DNA of 8,234 nucleotides from Bdellovibrio sp. (GCA_016213345.1 JACRAO010000252.1:1-8234); one strand, 5' to 3'; shown: positions 1 to 5,431, counted from the first letter of the stretch. The notes: generated by a model from the letters alone, not told the origin. Program-made: numbers and translations.

Positions 1-604
1 TAACTTGTCCTTTGTCGTCATATTCAATGCCATCTGCGTCATCAGCTGCATTTGGAGGTAAAGGGTTATTTTTTGCTTTTTCATTAATTTTTTTCAATTC
101 TTCTAGAAATTTTTCTTGAACTAATTTTGCAAGTTCATCTTGAATTCTTTTATTTAGTTCTTGTATTCTGACTTGAGCTTGCTCCGGAGTTACTTTAGTT
201 GCAGCGACTTTTACAATTTGATCTGCCTTGTTTTTTATATTGATTGTCATTTGTGTTTTATTATTTTGTAATTCGACATTTCCTTTGTCCATTTCCATGC
301 CAAATTTATATCTCACTAGATAAAACGTATTTGCTGTTTCAATAATTTTAAATTTATCAGGAGTACGCTCTCCAATGTCTTCAGGATTAACCGTGACTGT
401 GCTGTCTGTTTTGACTTCTAATACGAGAGGTTGTCGGCTATCCGTTTTTTTAGCTTCTTCGTCAGAAATACTCCAAAAGCCCTGAAAATCAGCTAACGTA
501 GTTTTTACTTCTGAATCTTGTTTTTTTACTCCACAAGAGCTTAGCACCAGTGAAAGAACAAAAAGACTTCCCAGCGAATGAATCAACCAAGATTTTTTTA
601 ACAT
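1..604 (-). CDS. Predicted lipoprotein of unknown function, partial (3' end outside window)
   Basis: The reading frame opens with ATG at 604-602 and stays open to the window edge, giving 201 residues with no stop. Residues 1-23 form a lipoprotein signal peptide: a Lys-Lys n-region, a hydrophobic stretch, then the lipobox L21-S22-S23-C24. The product is therefore probably lipidated at Cys24 and anchored in a membrane. The mature part has a GFW segment near residues 42-44 and alternating hydrophobic/polar stretches (about 60-135) that look like beta strands. A charged Lys/Glu/Gln-rich segment at about 140-178 is probably helical or coiled coil, and a Pro/Asp-rich linker follows. The GFW start is faintly lipocalin-like, but I do not recognise the family. 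GAAAGGA (617-611 on this strand) lies 6 nt before the ATG and supports the start. The gene diverges from the ribosomal operon and has its own promoter, so no functional link is implied. Confidence 0.8.
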   Translation of the reverse strand, partial: MLKKSWLIHSLGSLFVLSLVLSSCGVKKQDSEVKTTLADFQGFWSISDEEAKKTDSRQPLVLEVKTDSTVTVNPEDIGERTPDKFKIIETANTFYLVRYKFGMEMDKGNVELQNNKTQMTINIKNKADQIVKVAATKVTPEQAQVRIQELNKRIQDELAKLVQEKFLEELKKINEKAKNNPLPPNAADDADGIEYDDKGQV

Positions 605-669
605 ATATTTTCCTTTCATAAAAACGCTTTATTAACGTCATAACACATGGCGTTAGGACGTGTGAGACT

Positions 670-698
670 ATTATATATAAGATTTTAGGTCAAGTAAA
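670..698 (-). promoter_or_regulatory. Sigma70-type promoter for the lipoprotein gene
   Basis: On the - strand a perfect TATAAT -10 box (675-670) is preceded, after a 17-nt spacer, by TTTACT (698-693), which matches four of six -35 consensus bases. Transcription would start near 663 and give a leader of about 59 nt before the ATG at 604. A nearer TTGACC lies only 12 nt from the -10 box, too close to act as its partner. Confidence 0.6.
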
Positions 699-760
699 AT
701 AAAACCAAAAAATATGTCTTTAATATTAGATGGTTAACTAAATTCATCCTGCGTGCCGGC

Positions 761-791
761 TTGACTCTAGTTTGCTAAAATCTGGTAAAGT
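761..791 (+). promoter_or_regulatory. Candidate promoter for the S10 operon
   Basis: This is the best + strand promoter-like sequence upstream of rpsJ, but it can be read in two ways. TTGACT at 761-766 could pair with TAAAGT at 786-791 across a long 19-nt spacer. Alternatively TGCTAAAAT at 773-781 is an extended -10 element (TG-n plus a 5/6 match to TATAAT) without a good -35 box. Either would start the transcript at about 788-800 and leave a leader of roughly 90-100 nt before the rpsJ ATG. A highly expressed operon may also be read from a promoter whose sigma factor I cannot identify. Confidence 0.35.
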
Positions 792-844
792 AACAGTTCG
801 GGTTGCGGTTTCACTGGACTGTAACTGAAACTGTAAGCTTTCCC

Positions 845-870
845 GCTTGTGCTTTTCAGAAAGCCCAAGT
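845..870 (+). promoter_or_regulatory. Leader hairpin 15 nt upstream of the rpsJ start codon
   Basis: CTTG (846-849) pairs with CAAG (866-869), and GCTTT (851-855) pairs with AAAGC (860-864) around a UCAG tetraloop (856-859). The two helices are separated by one U·C mismatch (850/865), and a G·U pair (845/870) can close the base. An alternative helix, GCTTTC (837-842) with GAAAGC (859-864), would compete with it. No Shine-Dalgarno sequence is visible between the hairpin and the ATG at 886. The position suggests translational control of rpsJ, as known for r-protein operon leaders, but no homology to a characterised leader is claimed. Confidence 0.45.
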
Positions 871-885
871 ATAACCATTGCCAAT

Positions 886-1197
886 ATGGCATTAGAACAT
901 AAAATACGCATTAAATTAAAGGCATTTGATCATGGGGTTTTAGACCAGTCGGTTTGGGAAATTGTCAGTACAGCTAAAAGGACAGGAGCAGCAGTGCGAG
1001 GACCAATCCCTTTGCCCACAATTATTAATAAGTATTGTGTTTTAAGATCTCCTCATGTAGATAAGAAGTCACGTGAACAGTTTGAGATAAGAACGCATAA
1101 ACGGCTTTTAGATATTATTGAACCCACTCAGCAAACGGTGGATTCGTTAATGAAGTTGGATTTGTCTGCTGGAGTGGATGTAGAAATAAAATCTTAA
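886..1197 (+). CDS. rpsJ: 30S ribosomal protein S10
   Basis: The 103-residue product matches the usual length of bacterial S10, a protein of the 30S head that also acts as NusE in transcription antitermination in bacteria where this has been studied. Family landmarks are KIRIKLKAFDH at the N-terminus, TAKRTG then RGPIPLPT in the middle, LRSPHVDKKSREQFEIRTHKR, and MKLDLSAGVDVEI near the end. The ATG at 886 gives the canonical N-terminus (MALEHKIRI). The frame stays open to a TTG at 847, but that would add 13 residues not typical of S10. No Shine-Dalgarno sequence precedes 886, which is unusual for this operon. The segment SVWEIV replaces a commoner small-residue version. This is the first gene of the operon, and rplC follows only after an unusually long gap. 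Confidence 0.97.
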   Translation: MALEHKIRIKLKAFDHGVLDQSVWEIVSTAKRTGAAVRGPIPLPTIINKYCVLRSPHVDKKSREQFEIRTHKRLLDIIEPTQQTVDSLMKLDLSAGVDVEIKS

Positions 1198-1237
1198 GTA
1201 GTTTTTTTGTCTGGATGACAAAGAAACGAAAAGTTAA
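1198..1237 (+). repeat. 40-bp direct repeat, copy 1, forming a hairpin
   Basis: This copy begins directly after the rpsJ stop codon. It shares 38 of 40 bases with copy 2, offset by 45 nt. Within it an 11-bp stem (1201-1211 with 1217-1227) closes on a 5-nt loop, UGGAU. One of the two differences from copy 2 (G1223) turns an A-U pair into G·U, and the other falls in the loop, so the fold is kept. The U-run lies in the 5' arm, so this is not a standard intrinsic terminator. Confidence 0.85.
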
Positions 1238-1242
1238 GGTTA

Positions 1243-1282
1243 GTAGTTTTTTTGTCTGGACGACAAAAAAACGAAAAGTTAA
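1243..1282 (+). repeat. 40-bp direct repeat, copy 2, forming a hairpin
   Basis: This is the second copy of the unit at 1198-1237. Its stem is perfect over 11 bp (1246-1256 with 1262-1272), with loop UGGAC. Both copies end in CGAAAAGTTAA, whose GAAAAGT can pair with ACTTTTC at 1287-1293, the 5' arm of the next hairpin. Confidence 0.85.
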
Positions 1283-1286
1283 TGAT

Positions 1287-1330
1287 ACTTTTCTTTGCAA
1301 AGCCTTCGGTGGTTTTCCCAAAGAGAAAGT
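1287..1330 (+). promoter_or_regulatory. Long imperfect hairpin in the rpsJ–rplC gap
   Basis: An outer helix pairs 1287-1297 (ACTTTTCTTTG) with 1319-1330 (CAAAGAGAAAGT), with one U·G pair and one bulged A. An inner helix pairs AAAGCC (1299-1304) with GGTTTT (1311-1316) around the 6-nt loop 1305-1310. No U-tract follows, so it is not a typical terminator. It could be a processing site, a protein-binding site for autoregulation, or an attenuating structure. The 5' arm can also pair with GAAAAGT (1273-1279), so two folds exclude each other. Confidence 0.5.
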
Positions 1331-1348
1331 CAGAGACTTGAGTTTAAC

Positions 1349-1374
1349 CCAAAAGTTTTGGAGTAATTTTGGAG
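1349..1374 (+). promoter_or_regulatory. rplC ribosome binding site with adjacent palindrome
   Basis: GGAG at 1371-1374 lies 10 nt before the rplC ATG and fixes that start. It is the second of two TTTTGGAG copies (1356-1363 and 1367-1374). CCAAAA (1349-1354) can pair with either copy: with the first it forms a compact hairpin, with the second it covers the GG of the Shine-Dalgarno sequence. The ribosome binding site itself is well supported; the switching is inference. Confidence 0.5.
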
Positions 1375-1384
1375 CGGTTTTTTT

Positions 1385-2146
1385 ATGAGTGAAAACGTCG
1401 AAAACGCATCAGAAAATAAACAAGATATAAATACATCTGGCACAGAAGCAACCCCAACCACTACTCAGGGCCGCAGTCATGCAGTTCTAACTCAAGGTTT
1501 AGGTGGAATTTTGGGAGTTAAGGCCGGCATGACTCAAGTCTTCAATGCAGACGGACGGTCCATGGCAGTCACAGTTATTGATCTAAAACCGTCTGTTATT
1601 ACACAGATAAAGACTAATAAAGATAATGACTACCAGGCCATACAAGTTGGCATTATCGATAAAAACGCCGCGCACACTTCGCTGTCAGAACAAGGACATG
1701 CAAAAAAAGCTGGTGCTACTGGCTTTTATCATTACCAAGAATTTCGTTTACCTAAAGACGCAAACTTGGAGGGCTTGGCGGTAGGTCAAGTGTTGACATC
1801 TGATTTTATTAAGGCAGGTGACCTGGTGGATGTGTCTTCTAGAAGCAAAGGCAAGGGTTTTCAGGGTGGTATGAAACGTTACAATATGTCCGGTGGTCAT
1901 AAAACCCATGGGGCTTCTCTTTCTCATAGATCGCTTGGTTCTATTGGAAACAGGGCCGATCCTGGCAGATGCTTTAAAAATAAAAAAATGCCAGGTCATA
2001 TGGGTCATGAAAAAATTTCTGTTCAGAATGTACAAGTAGTAAAAGTGGATAAAGACAATGGTCTACTTTTAATAAACGGCAGTGTTCCAGGCTCTCGAAG
2101 TACTGTTGTGTCCATTCGAAAAGCTGTAAAGACCATAAAAAAATAA
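1385..2146 (+). CDS. rplC: 50S ribosomal protein L3 with N-terminal extension
   Basis: L3 binds 23S rRNA early in large-subunit assembly and reaches toward the peptidyl transferase centre. The core starts around residues 38-50 (GLGGILGVKAGMT), where most L3 proteins begin. Further landmarks are SKGKGFQGGMKRY, then GGHKTHGASLSHRSLGSIG, then KNKKMPGHMGHEK, and a closing VPGSRSTVVSIRKAVK. At 253 residues it exceeds the common ~210. The excess is a polar, Thr/Glu/Asn-rich N-terminal extension of about 37 residues, probably disordered. No in-frame start fits the short form, and GGAG at 1371-1374 supports this ATG. The residues after SLGSIG are NRADPG, without the glutamine that E. coli PrmB methylates in its GQNQTPG stretch. 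The gene lies 187 nt after rpsJ and 21 nt before rplD. Confidence 0.96.
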   Translation: MSENVENASENKQDINTSGTEATPTTTQGRSHAVLTQGLGGILGVKAGMTQVFNADGRSMAVTVIDLKPSVITQIKTNKDNDYQAIQVGIIDKNAAHTSLSEQGHAKKAGATGFYHYQEFRLPKDANLEGLAVGQVLTSDFIKAGDLVDVSSRSKGKGFQGGMKRYNMSGGHKTHGASLSHRSLGSIGNRADPGRCFKNKKMPGHMGHEKISVQNVQVVKVDKDNGLLLINGSVPGSRSTVVSIRKAVKTIKK

Positions 2147-2167
2147 AGGTAATGGTGGTTAGAACTT

Positions 2168-2839
2168 ATGCCTACTTTAGATTTATTTAATCAAACAAAA
2201 GAAAAAGTTGGAACTGTTTTGCTCAGAGATGATGTTTTTGGGGTAAAAGTAAATTTTCCACTTGTGCATCAAGTCCTAAATGCCCAGAGGGCAAATCAAA
2301 GACAGGGCACTGCAAAGACAAAAAGAAAAGCGGAGGTTCGTGGTGGTGGTAAAAAGCCATTTCGCCAAAAAGGAACAGGAAATGCGAGACAGGGTTCAAT
2401 TCGCTCCCCTTTGCAACCAGGTGGTGGACAAACATTTGGCCCAATCCCGCGCTCTTATCGCCAAAAAACACCCAAATTAATGATCAGAGGAGCATTGAGA
2501 TCAGTTTTGTCAGACCGTGTGTTTTCACAAAGGTTATTGGTGATTGATGAGTTCAAATTGGAGTCAGCAAAGACAAAATCGTTTTATGAATTATTTAAAA
2601 ATAAATTTCAACTGGATAAAGCGCTAATTATTGACGAAGAAAATAAAAACCTTGCTCTAGCTAGTAGAAATATCCCAAGGGTAAAGTTTTTGAGAACCGA
2701 AAATCTAAATATTTATGATTTAGTAAAATATCCTTGGTTGCTTTTAACCAAGCAGGCTGTTTCTACTATTGAAAATCGGTTGTCTCAAAAAGAAGAATTA
2801 CAAAAAGAAGAATTACAAAAAGAAGAATCAAAGGAATAG
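2168..2839 (+). CDS. rplD: 50S ribosomal protein L4
   Basis: L4 is an assembly-initiating 23S rRNA-binding protein whose extended loop lines the exit tunnel. In E. coli it also represses its own operon through the S10 leader. The loop is clear at about residues 43-100: VRGGGKKPFRQKGTG, ARQGSIRSP, GGGQTFGP and PRSY. The globular part follows with ALRSVLSDR, LLVIDEF, KALIIDEEN and IYDLVKYPWLLLTKQAV. The 223 residues exceed the usual ~205 because of a KEELQ-repeat tail from residue 208. Only a weak GGTGG (2154-2158) precedes the ATG. The gene ends 6 nt before rplW. Whether L4 regulates this operon is unknown; the leader structures at 845-870 and 1198-1330 are possible targets. Confidence 0.96.
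   Translation: MPTLDLFNQTKEKVGTVLLRDDVFGVKVNFPLVHQVLNAQRANQRQGTAKTKRKAEVRGGGKKPFRQKGTGNARQGSIRSPLQPGGGQTFGPIPRSYRQKTPKLMIRGALRSVLSDRVFSQRLLVIDEFKLESAKTKSFYELFKNKFQLDKALIIDEENKNLALASRNIPRVKFLRTENLNIYDLVKYPWLLLTKQAVSTIENRLSQKEELQKEELQKEESKE
2786..2828 (+). repeat. 15-nt tandem repeat coding for the L4 C-terminal KEELQ tail
   Basis: The unit CAAAAAGAAGAATTA occurs exactly at 2786-2800 and 2801-2815, followed by a 13-nt partial copy (2816-2828). It encodes KEELQ-KEELQ-KEE at residues 208-220 of L4. The unit is a multiple of three, so copy-number change by slippage would keep the frame. The tail lies beyond the conserved L4 fold and is highly charged. Confidence 0.9.
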
Positions 2840-2845
2840 GTTATT

Positions 2846-3136
2846 ATGCAATCTCAATACGATGTAATTTTAAGACCGCTTATAAGTGAAAAAAGCACAG
2901 CTCTGGCAGAGCTAGCCAATAAGTATGTTTTTCAGGTTGCAAACGGGGCTAATAAAAATGAGATTAGAGATACTGTTCAAAGATTGTTTAATGTAAGAGT
3001 TAAGAAAGTCCATACCCTGGTTGTACATGGAAAGGTCAAACGGTATGGCAAAACAGTAAAAAAAGAGTCTAACTGGAAAAAAGCGGTTGTGACACTAATG
3101 GCAGGAAGTAAAATTGAAATTTTTCAGAACAAATGA
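2846..3136 (+). CDS. rplW: 50S ribosomal protein L23
   Basis: L23 sits at the polypeptide exit of the 50S subunit and is the docking point for trigger factor and signal recognition particle. The 96 residues are full length for the family. Landmarks are VILRPLISEKSTAL at the N-terminus, YVFQVANGANKNEIRDTVQRLFNV in the middle, and the basic loop VKRYGKTVKKESNWKKAVVTL, followed by GSKIEIF. AAGGA (2831-2835), inside the end of rplD, is spaced 10 nt from the ATG. The gene is separated from rplD by 6 nt and from rplB by 16 nt, consistent with one transcript. Nothing unusual is seen. Confidence 0.97.
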   Translation: MQSQYDVILRPLISEKSTALAELANKYVFQVANGANKNEIRDTVQRLFNVRVKKVHTLVVHGKVKRYGKTVKKESNWKKAVVTLMAGSKIEIFQNK

Positions 3137-3152
3137 CTGAGGAGACAAATAA

Positions 3153-3986
3153 ATGCCCATAAAAACTTTTAAAGCTATGACTCCCGCTACGCGTTTTAAG
3201 ATGGTCGCTGATTTTTCTGTGTTGACTCCTCGTAAGGACCAGCCTAAAAAACCGAGCTATTTATTTGCAGATTTGAGAAAAACAGGTGGCAGAAACTCAT
3301 TAGGAAAAATGACTGTTAGGCATATTGGTGGCGGACATAAGCGCATGTATCGCGTGATAGATTTTATGCGAGATAAGCGAGATATACCCGCTAAAGTTGC
3401 CTCTATCGAATATGATCCAAATCGTACTACTTATATTGCGCTTCTTCACTACAATGACGGCGAAAAGAGATATATTCTGGCTCCTGTAAATCTAAATGTA
3501 GGCGATACTGTGATTGCCAGTGAGGGTGCAGATATTAAGCCAGGCAATAATTTAGCATTATCTTCGATTCCGGTTGGAACACTTATTCATAATATTGAGC
3601 TTTTGCCTGGTAAAGGTGGACAACTTGCGCGTTCGGCTGGAAATTTCGGGCAACTAATGGCTAAGGAAGGGGAATATTGTCAGGTTAAACTTCCTAGTAA
3701 TGAGGTGAGGATGGTGCACTCCAGATGTCATGCTTCTATTGGACAGCTCTCTAATTTAGATCATGAAAATATTTCAATAGGAAAAGCAGGGAGGTCGCGT
3801 TGGCTTGGTATTCGGCCTACGGTTCGTGGAGTGGTAATGAATCCCATAGATCATCCGCATGGTGGTGGTGAAGGAAAAACTTCTGGAGGTGGTCATCCCA
3901 GAACACCTTGGGGAGTACCTACTAAGGGTTATAAGACTAGAAATAATAAACGCACAGATGCCTTTATTGTAAGCAGGAGGAAATAA
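3153..3986 (+). CDS. rplB: 50S ribosomal protein L2
   Basis: L2 is one of the most conserved ribosomal proteins; it is needed for subunit association and for a functional peptidyl transferase centre. The 277 residues match the family. The N-terminal RNA-binding region holds GGRNSLGKMTVRHIGGGHKR (residues 45-64), the central domain holds ASIEYDPNRT and LLPGKGGQLARSAG, and the C-terminal segment holds RPTVRGVVMNP-IDHPHGGGEG, then HPRTPWG and KTRNNKRTD. The DHPHGGG stretch (233-239) contains the histidine matching E. coli His229. GAGGAG (3139-3144) is 8 nt from the ATG. The stop codon overlaps the rpsS start by one base (TAATG), favouring translational coupling. Confidence 0.98.
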   Translation: MPIKTFKAMTPATRFKMVADFSVLTPRKDQPKKPSYLFADLRKTGGRNSLGKMTVRHIGGGHKRMYRVIDFMRDKRDIPAKVASIEYDPNRTTYIALLHYNDGEKRYILAPVNLNVGDTVIASEGADIKPGNNLALSSIPVGTLIHNIELLPGKGGQLARSAGNFGQLMAKEGEYCQVKLPSNEVRMVHSRCHASIGQLSNLDHENISIGKAGRSRWLGIRPTVRGVVMNPIDHPHGGGEGKTSGGGHPRTPWGVPTKGYKTRNNKRTDAFIVSRRK

Positions 3987-4360
3987 TGGCCCGTTCGATA
4001 AACAAAGGTCCTTTTTGTGACGATCATTTAGTAAAAAAAGCTTTAACTGCTAGACAAAATCAGGAAAAGAAAATTATTAAAACATGGTCAAGGCGTTCCA
4101 CTGTACTGCCAGATTTTGTTGGGTTAACATTTGCGGTGCATAATGGGAGGAAATTTATTCCGGTTTATGTGACTGAAAACATGGTTGGACATAAATTAGG
4201 TGAATTTTCGCCTACAAGAATGTTCCATGGACACACTCCGGCTGATAAAAAAGCTGCTCAAGAAGCAGCAGCAGCTCCACCAAAAACAGCTCCAGGTGCT
4301 CCAGCTCCTGCGGCGGCAGCAGCACCAGCAAAACCAGCTGCGGCGTCGTCAAAGGCATGA
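3986..4360 (+). CDS. rpsS: 30S ribosomal protein S19 with Ala/Pro-rich C-terminal tail
   Basis: S19 lies in the 30S head, near S13 and the A-site finger of the 50S subunit. The conserved part covers residues 1-89: MARSINKGPF, then TWSRRSTVLPDFVG, AVHNGRKFIPVYVTENMVGHKLGEF and SPTRMFHGH. The family usually ends about there (~90 residues), but this protein runs to 124. The added ~35 residues are nearly all Ala and Pro with a few Lys, and are probably flexible. This stretch (4255-4357) is much richer in GCA/GCT/GCG/CCA codons and GC than its surroundings. It ends at a proper stop, so it belongs to the gene. AGGAGG (3975-3980), inside rplB, is a strong ribosome binding site. The gene overlaps rplB by 1 nt and ends 11 nt before rplV. 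Confidence 0.97.
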   Translation: MARSINKGPFCDDHLVKKALTARQNQEKKIIKTWSRRSTVLPDFVGLTFAVHNGRKFIPVYVTENMVGHKLGEFSPTRMFHGHTPADKKAAQEAAAAPPKTAPGAPAPAAAAAPAKPAAASSKA

Positions 4361-4371
4361 GGTAAAGATAT

Positions 4372-4716
4372 ATGATTGAAGCCAATGCAAAACTAAGTTT
4401 CGTAAGAATTACGTCTAGAAAACTTGGACTTTTAGCTGCAGAGGTGCGTGGAAAAAATATTAACGAAGCACTTAGTTTATTGAAATTTTCTCCAAGAAAG
4501 CGCACTGCCCAGACTCTTTATACTTTGTTAAAAAGCGCAGTAGCAAATGCAGATAACAAGGCCAAGGGAGCGGTAGATATTGATACCCTTTATGTAAAAA
4601 AAATCATGGTAACTCCTGGGCCTATCTTAAAGAGATTTCGTCCAAGAGCTAAGGGTTCAGCTTATAGAATTAATAAAAAACAAAGTCATGTTTTTGTGAC
4701 TTTAGCGGAGAGGTAG
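4372..4716 (+). CDS. rplV: 50S ribosomal protein L22
   Basis: L22 binds 23S rRNA and sends a long beta-hairpin into the exit tunnel, where changes affect macrolide response in other bacteria. The 114 residues match the family. The N-terminal part has KLSFVRITSRKLGLLAAEVRGK (read with RxTxRK and RGK as the fixed points), followed by ALSLLKFSPRK and LLKSAVANADN. The tunnel hairpin is at about residues 83-100, GPILKRFRPRAKGSAYRI, and the end reads KKQSHVFVTL. GAGG at 4359-4362 precedes the ATG. In the SRKLGLL motif the usual Arg after the RK is replaced by Gly, a small deviation. The gene is placed between rpsS and rpsC, as in most bacteria. Confidence 0.96.
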   Translation: MIEANAKLSFVRITSRKLGLLAAEVRGKNINEALSLLKFSPRKRTAQTLYTLLKSAVANADNKAKGAVDIDTLYVKKIMVTPGPILKRFRPRAKGSAYRINKKQSHVFVTLAER

Positions 4717-4726
4717 AAAGTACATT

Positions 4727-5413
4727 ATGGGTCAAAAAGTTAATCCAATTGGATTTCGTTTAGGTATAACAAGAACATGGGATAGTCGTTGGTATTCTAA
4801 AAAAGATTACGCAAAGCTTTTGCATGAAGATTTAAGATTAAGAGAGTATTTAAAGGAAAAGCTTTATAGTGCAGGGATCTCTAAAATTGAAATCGAAAGA
4901 GCTGCAAATAAAGTAAAAATCAATGTACATACGGCCAGGCCCGGTATTGTTATTGGCAAAAAAGGTGCTGGAGTTGAGTCATTAAAGTCCGATGTGCAGG
5001 GACTATCAAAAAATGAAATATTTTTAAATATTATTGAAGTCAAAAAACCAGAATCTAATGCTCAATTTATTGCAGAGAGTGTAGCTACTCAGTTAGAAAA
5101 GAGGGTTGCTTTTAGAAGAGCTATGAAAAAGTGTATGACTTCAGCTTTTAAACAAGGAATTAAGGGTATTAAAATAAGAGTTTCAGGTAGATTGGGTGGC
5201 GCTGAAATTGCACGTACAGAGTGGTACAGCGAAGATAGTGTTCCTCTTCATACTCTGCGAGCCAATATCGATTATGGTTTTGCAACGGCCAAAACTACGT
5301 ATGGAATTATTGGAGTCAAAGCTTGGGTTTATCATGGTGAGATAATGACTTTAAAGAAACAGGCCATAATTGAGTCGCGAGCAATGCAAGGTGCAAAGCC
5401 AGCTCAAATATAA
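4727..5413 (+). CDS. rpsC: 30S ribosomal protein S3
   Basis: S3 lies at the mRNA entry channel of the 30S subunit and contributes to unwinding of structured mRNA. The 228 residues are typical. It starts MGQKVNPIGFRLG. The KH domain carries the GxxG loop in RPGIVIGKKG (residues 71-80), and the C-terminal domain holds GRLGGAEIARTEW, GxVPLHTLRA-like SVPLHTLRANIDYGF, and TTYGIIGVKAWVYHGE. Basic residues R130, R131, K134 and K135 match the region of the E. coli helicase residues. AGAGG (4709-4713), at the end of rplV, is the nearest ribosome binding site and lies rather far, 13 nt from the ATG. The gaps are 10 nt to rplV and 18 nt to rplP. Confidence 0.97.
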   Translation: MGQKVNPIGFRLGITRTWDSRWYSKKDYAKLLHEDLRLREYLKEKLYSAGISKIEIERAANKVKINVHTARPGIVIGKKGAGVESLKSDVQGLSKNEIFLNIIEVKKPESNAQFIAESVATQLEKRVAFRRAMKKCMTSAFKQGIKGIKIRVSGRLGGAEIARTEWYSEDSVPLHTLRANIDYGFATAKTTYGIIGVKAWVYHGEIMTLKKQAIIESRAMQGAKPAQI

Positions 5414-5431
5414 ATCAGGAGTAATATATAA

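Larger units (their letters stand above)
605..885. other. Divergent intergenic region between the lipoprotein gene and rpsJ
   Basis: These 281 bases contain no convincing gene. They hold the - strand promoter and ribosome binding site of the lipoprotein gene, a + strand promoter candidate, four closely spaced ACTG tetranucleotides (813-833) and a hairpin next to the rpsJ start codon. The genes often found just upstream of rpsJ in bacteria (rpsL, rpsG, fusA, tuf) are absent here, so the S10 operon begins at this point. Confidence 0.7.

Noticed and set aside
633..661. Inverted repeat ACGTC...GACGT upstream of the lipoprotein gene
   Set aside because: The arms are only 5 bp with a long loop, which is expected by chance in an intergenic region of this size.
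670..694. TTGACC as the -35 box of the lipoprotein promoter
   Set aside because: It is only 12 nt from TATAAT. TTTACT at 17-nt spacing is the more plausible partner.
847..885. Upstream TTG start for rpsJ
   Set aside because: It would add 13 residues not found in S10 and lies within the leader hairpin. ATG at 886 gives the family N-terminus.
1201..1272. Intrinsic terminator after rpsJ
   Set aside because: The U-runs are in the 5' arms of AT-rich stems, and no GC-rich stem precedes them, on either strand. The operon clearly continues.
1115..1321. Minus-strand open frame with a 15-residue internal repeat
   Set aside because: The repeat comes from the duplicated hairpin DNA (45-nt period is a multiple of three). 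The frame overlaps rpsJ, has no plausible ribosome binding site and has no recognisable protein character.
2223..2480. Open frames on both strands overlapping rplD, and similar ones within rplC, rplN and rplE
   Set aside because: They are shadows of highly conserved ribosomal protein genes, with no supporting start signals.
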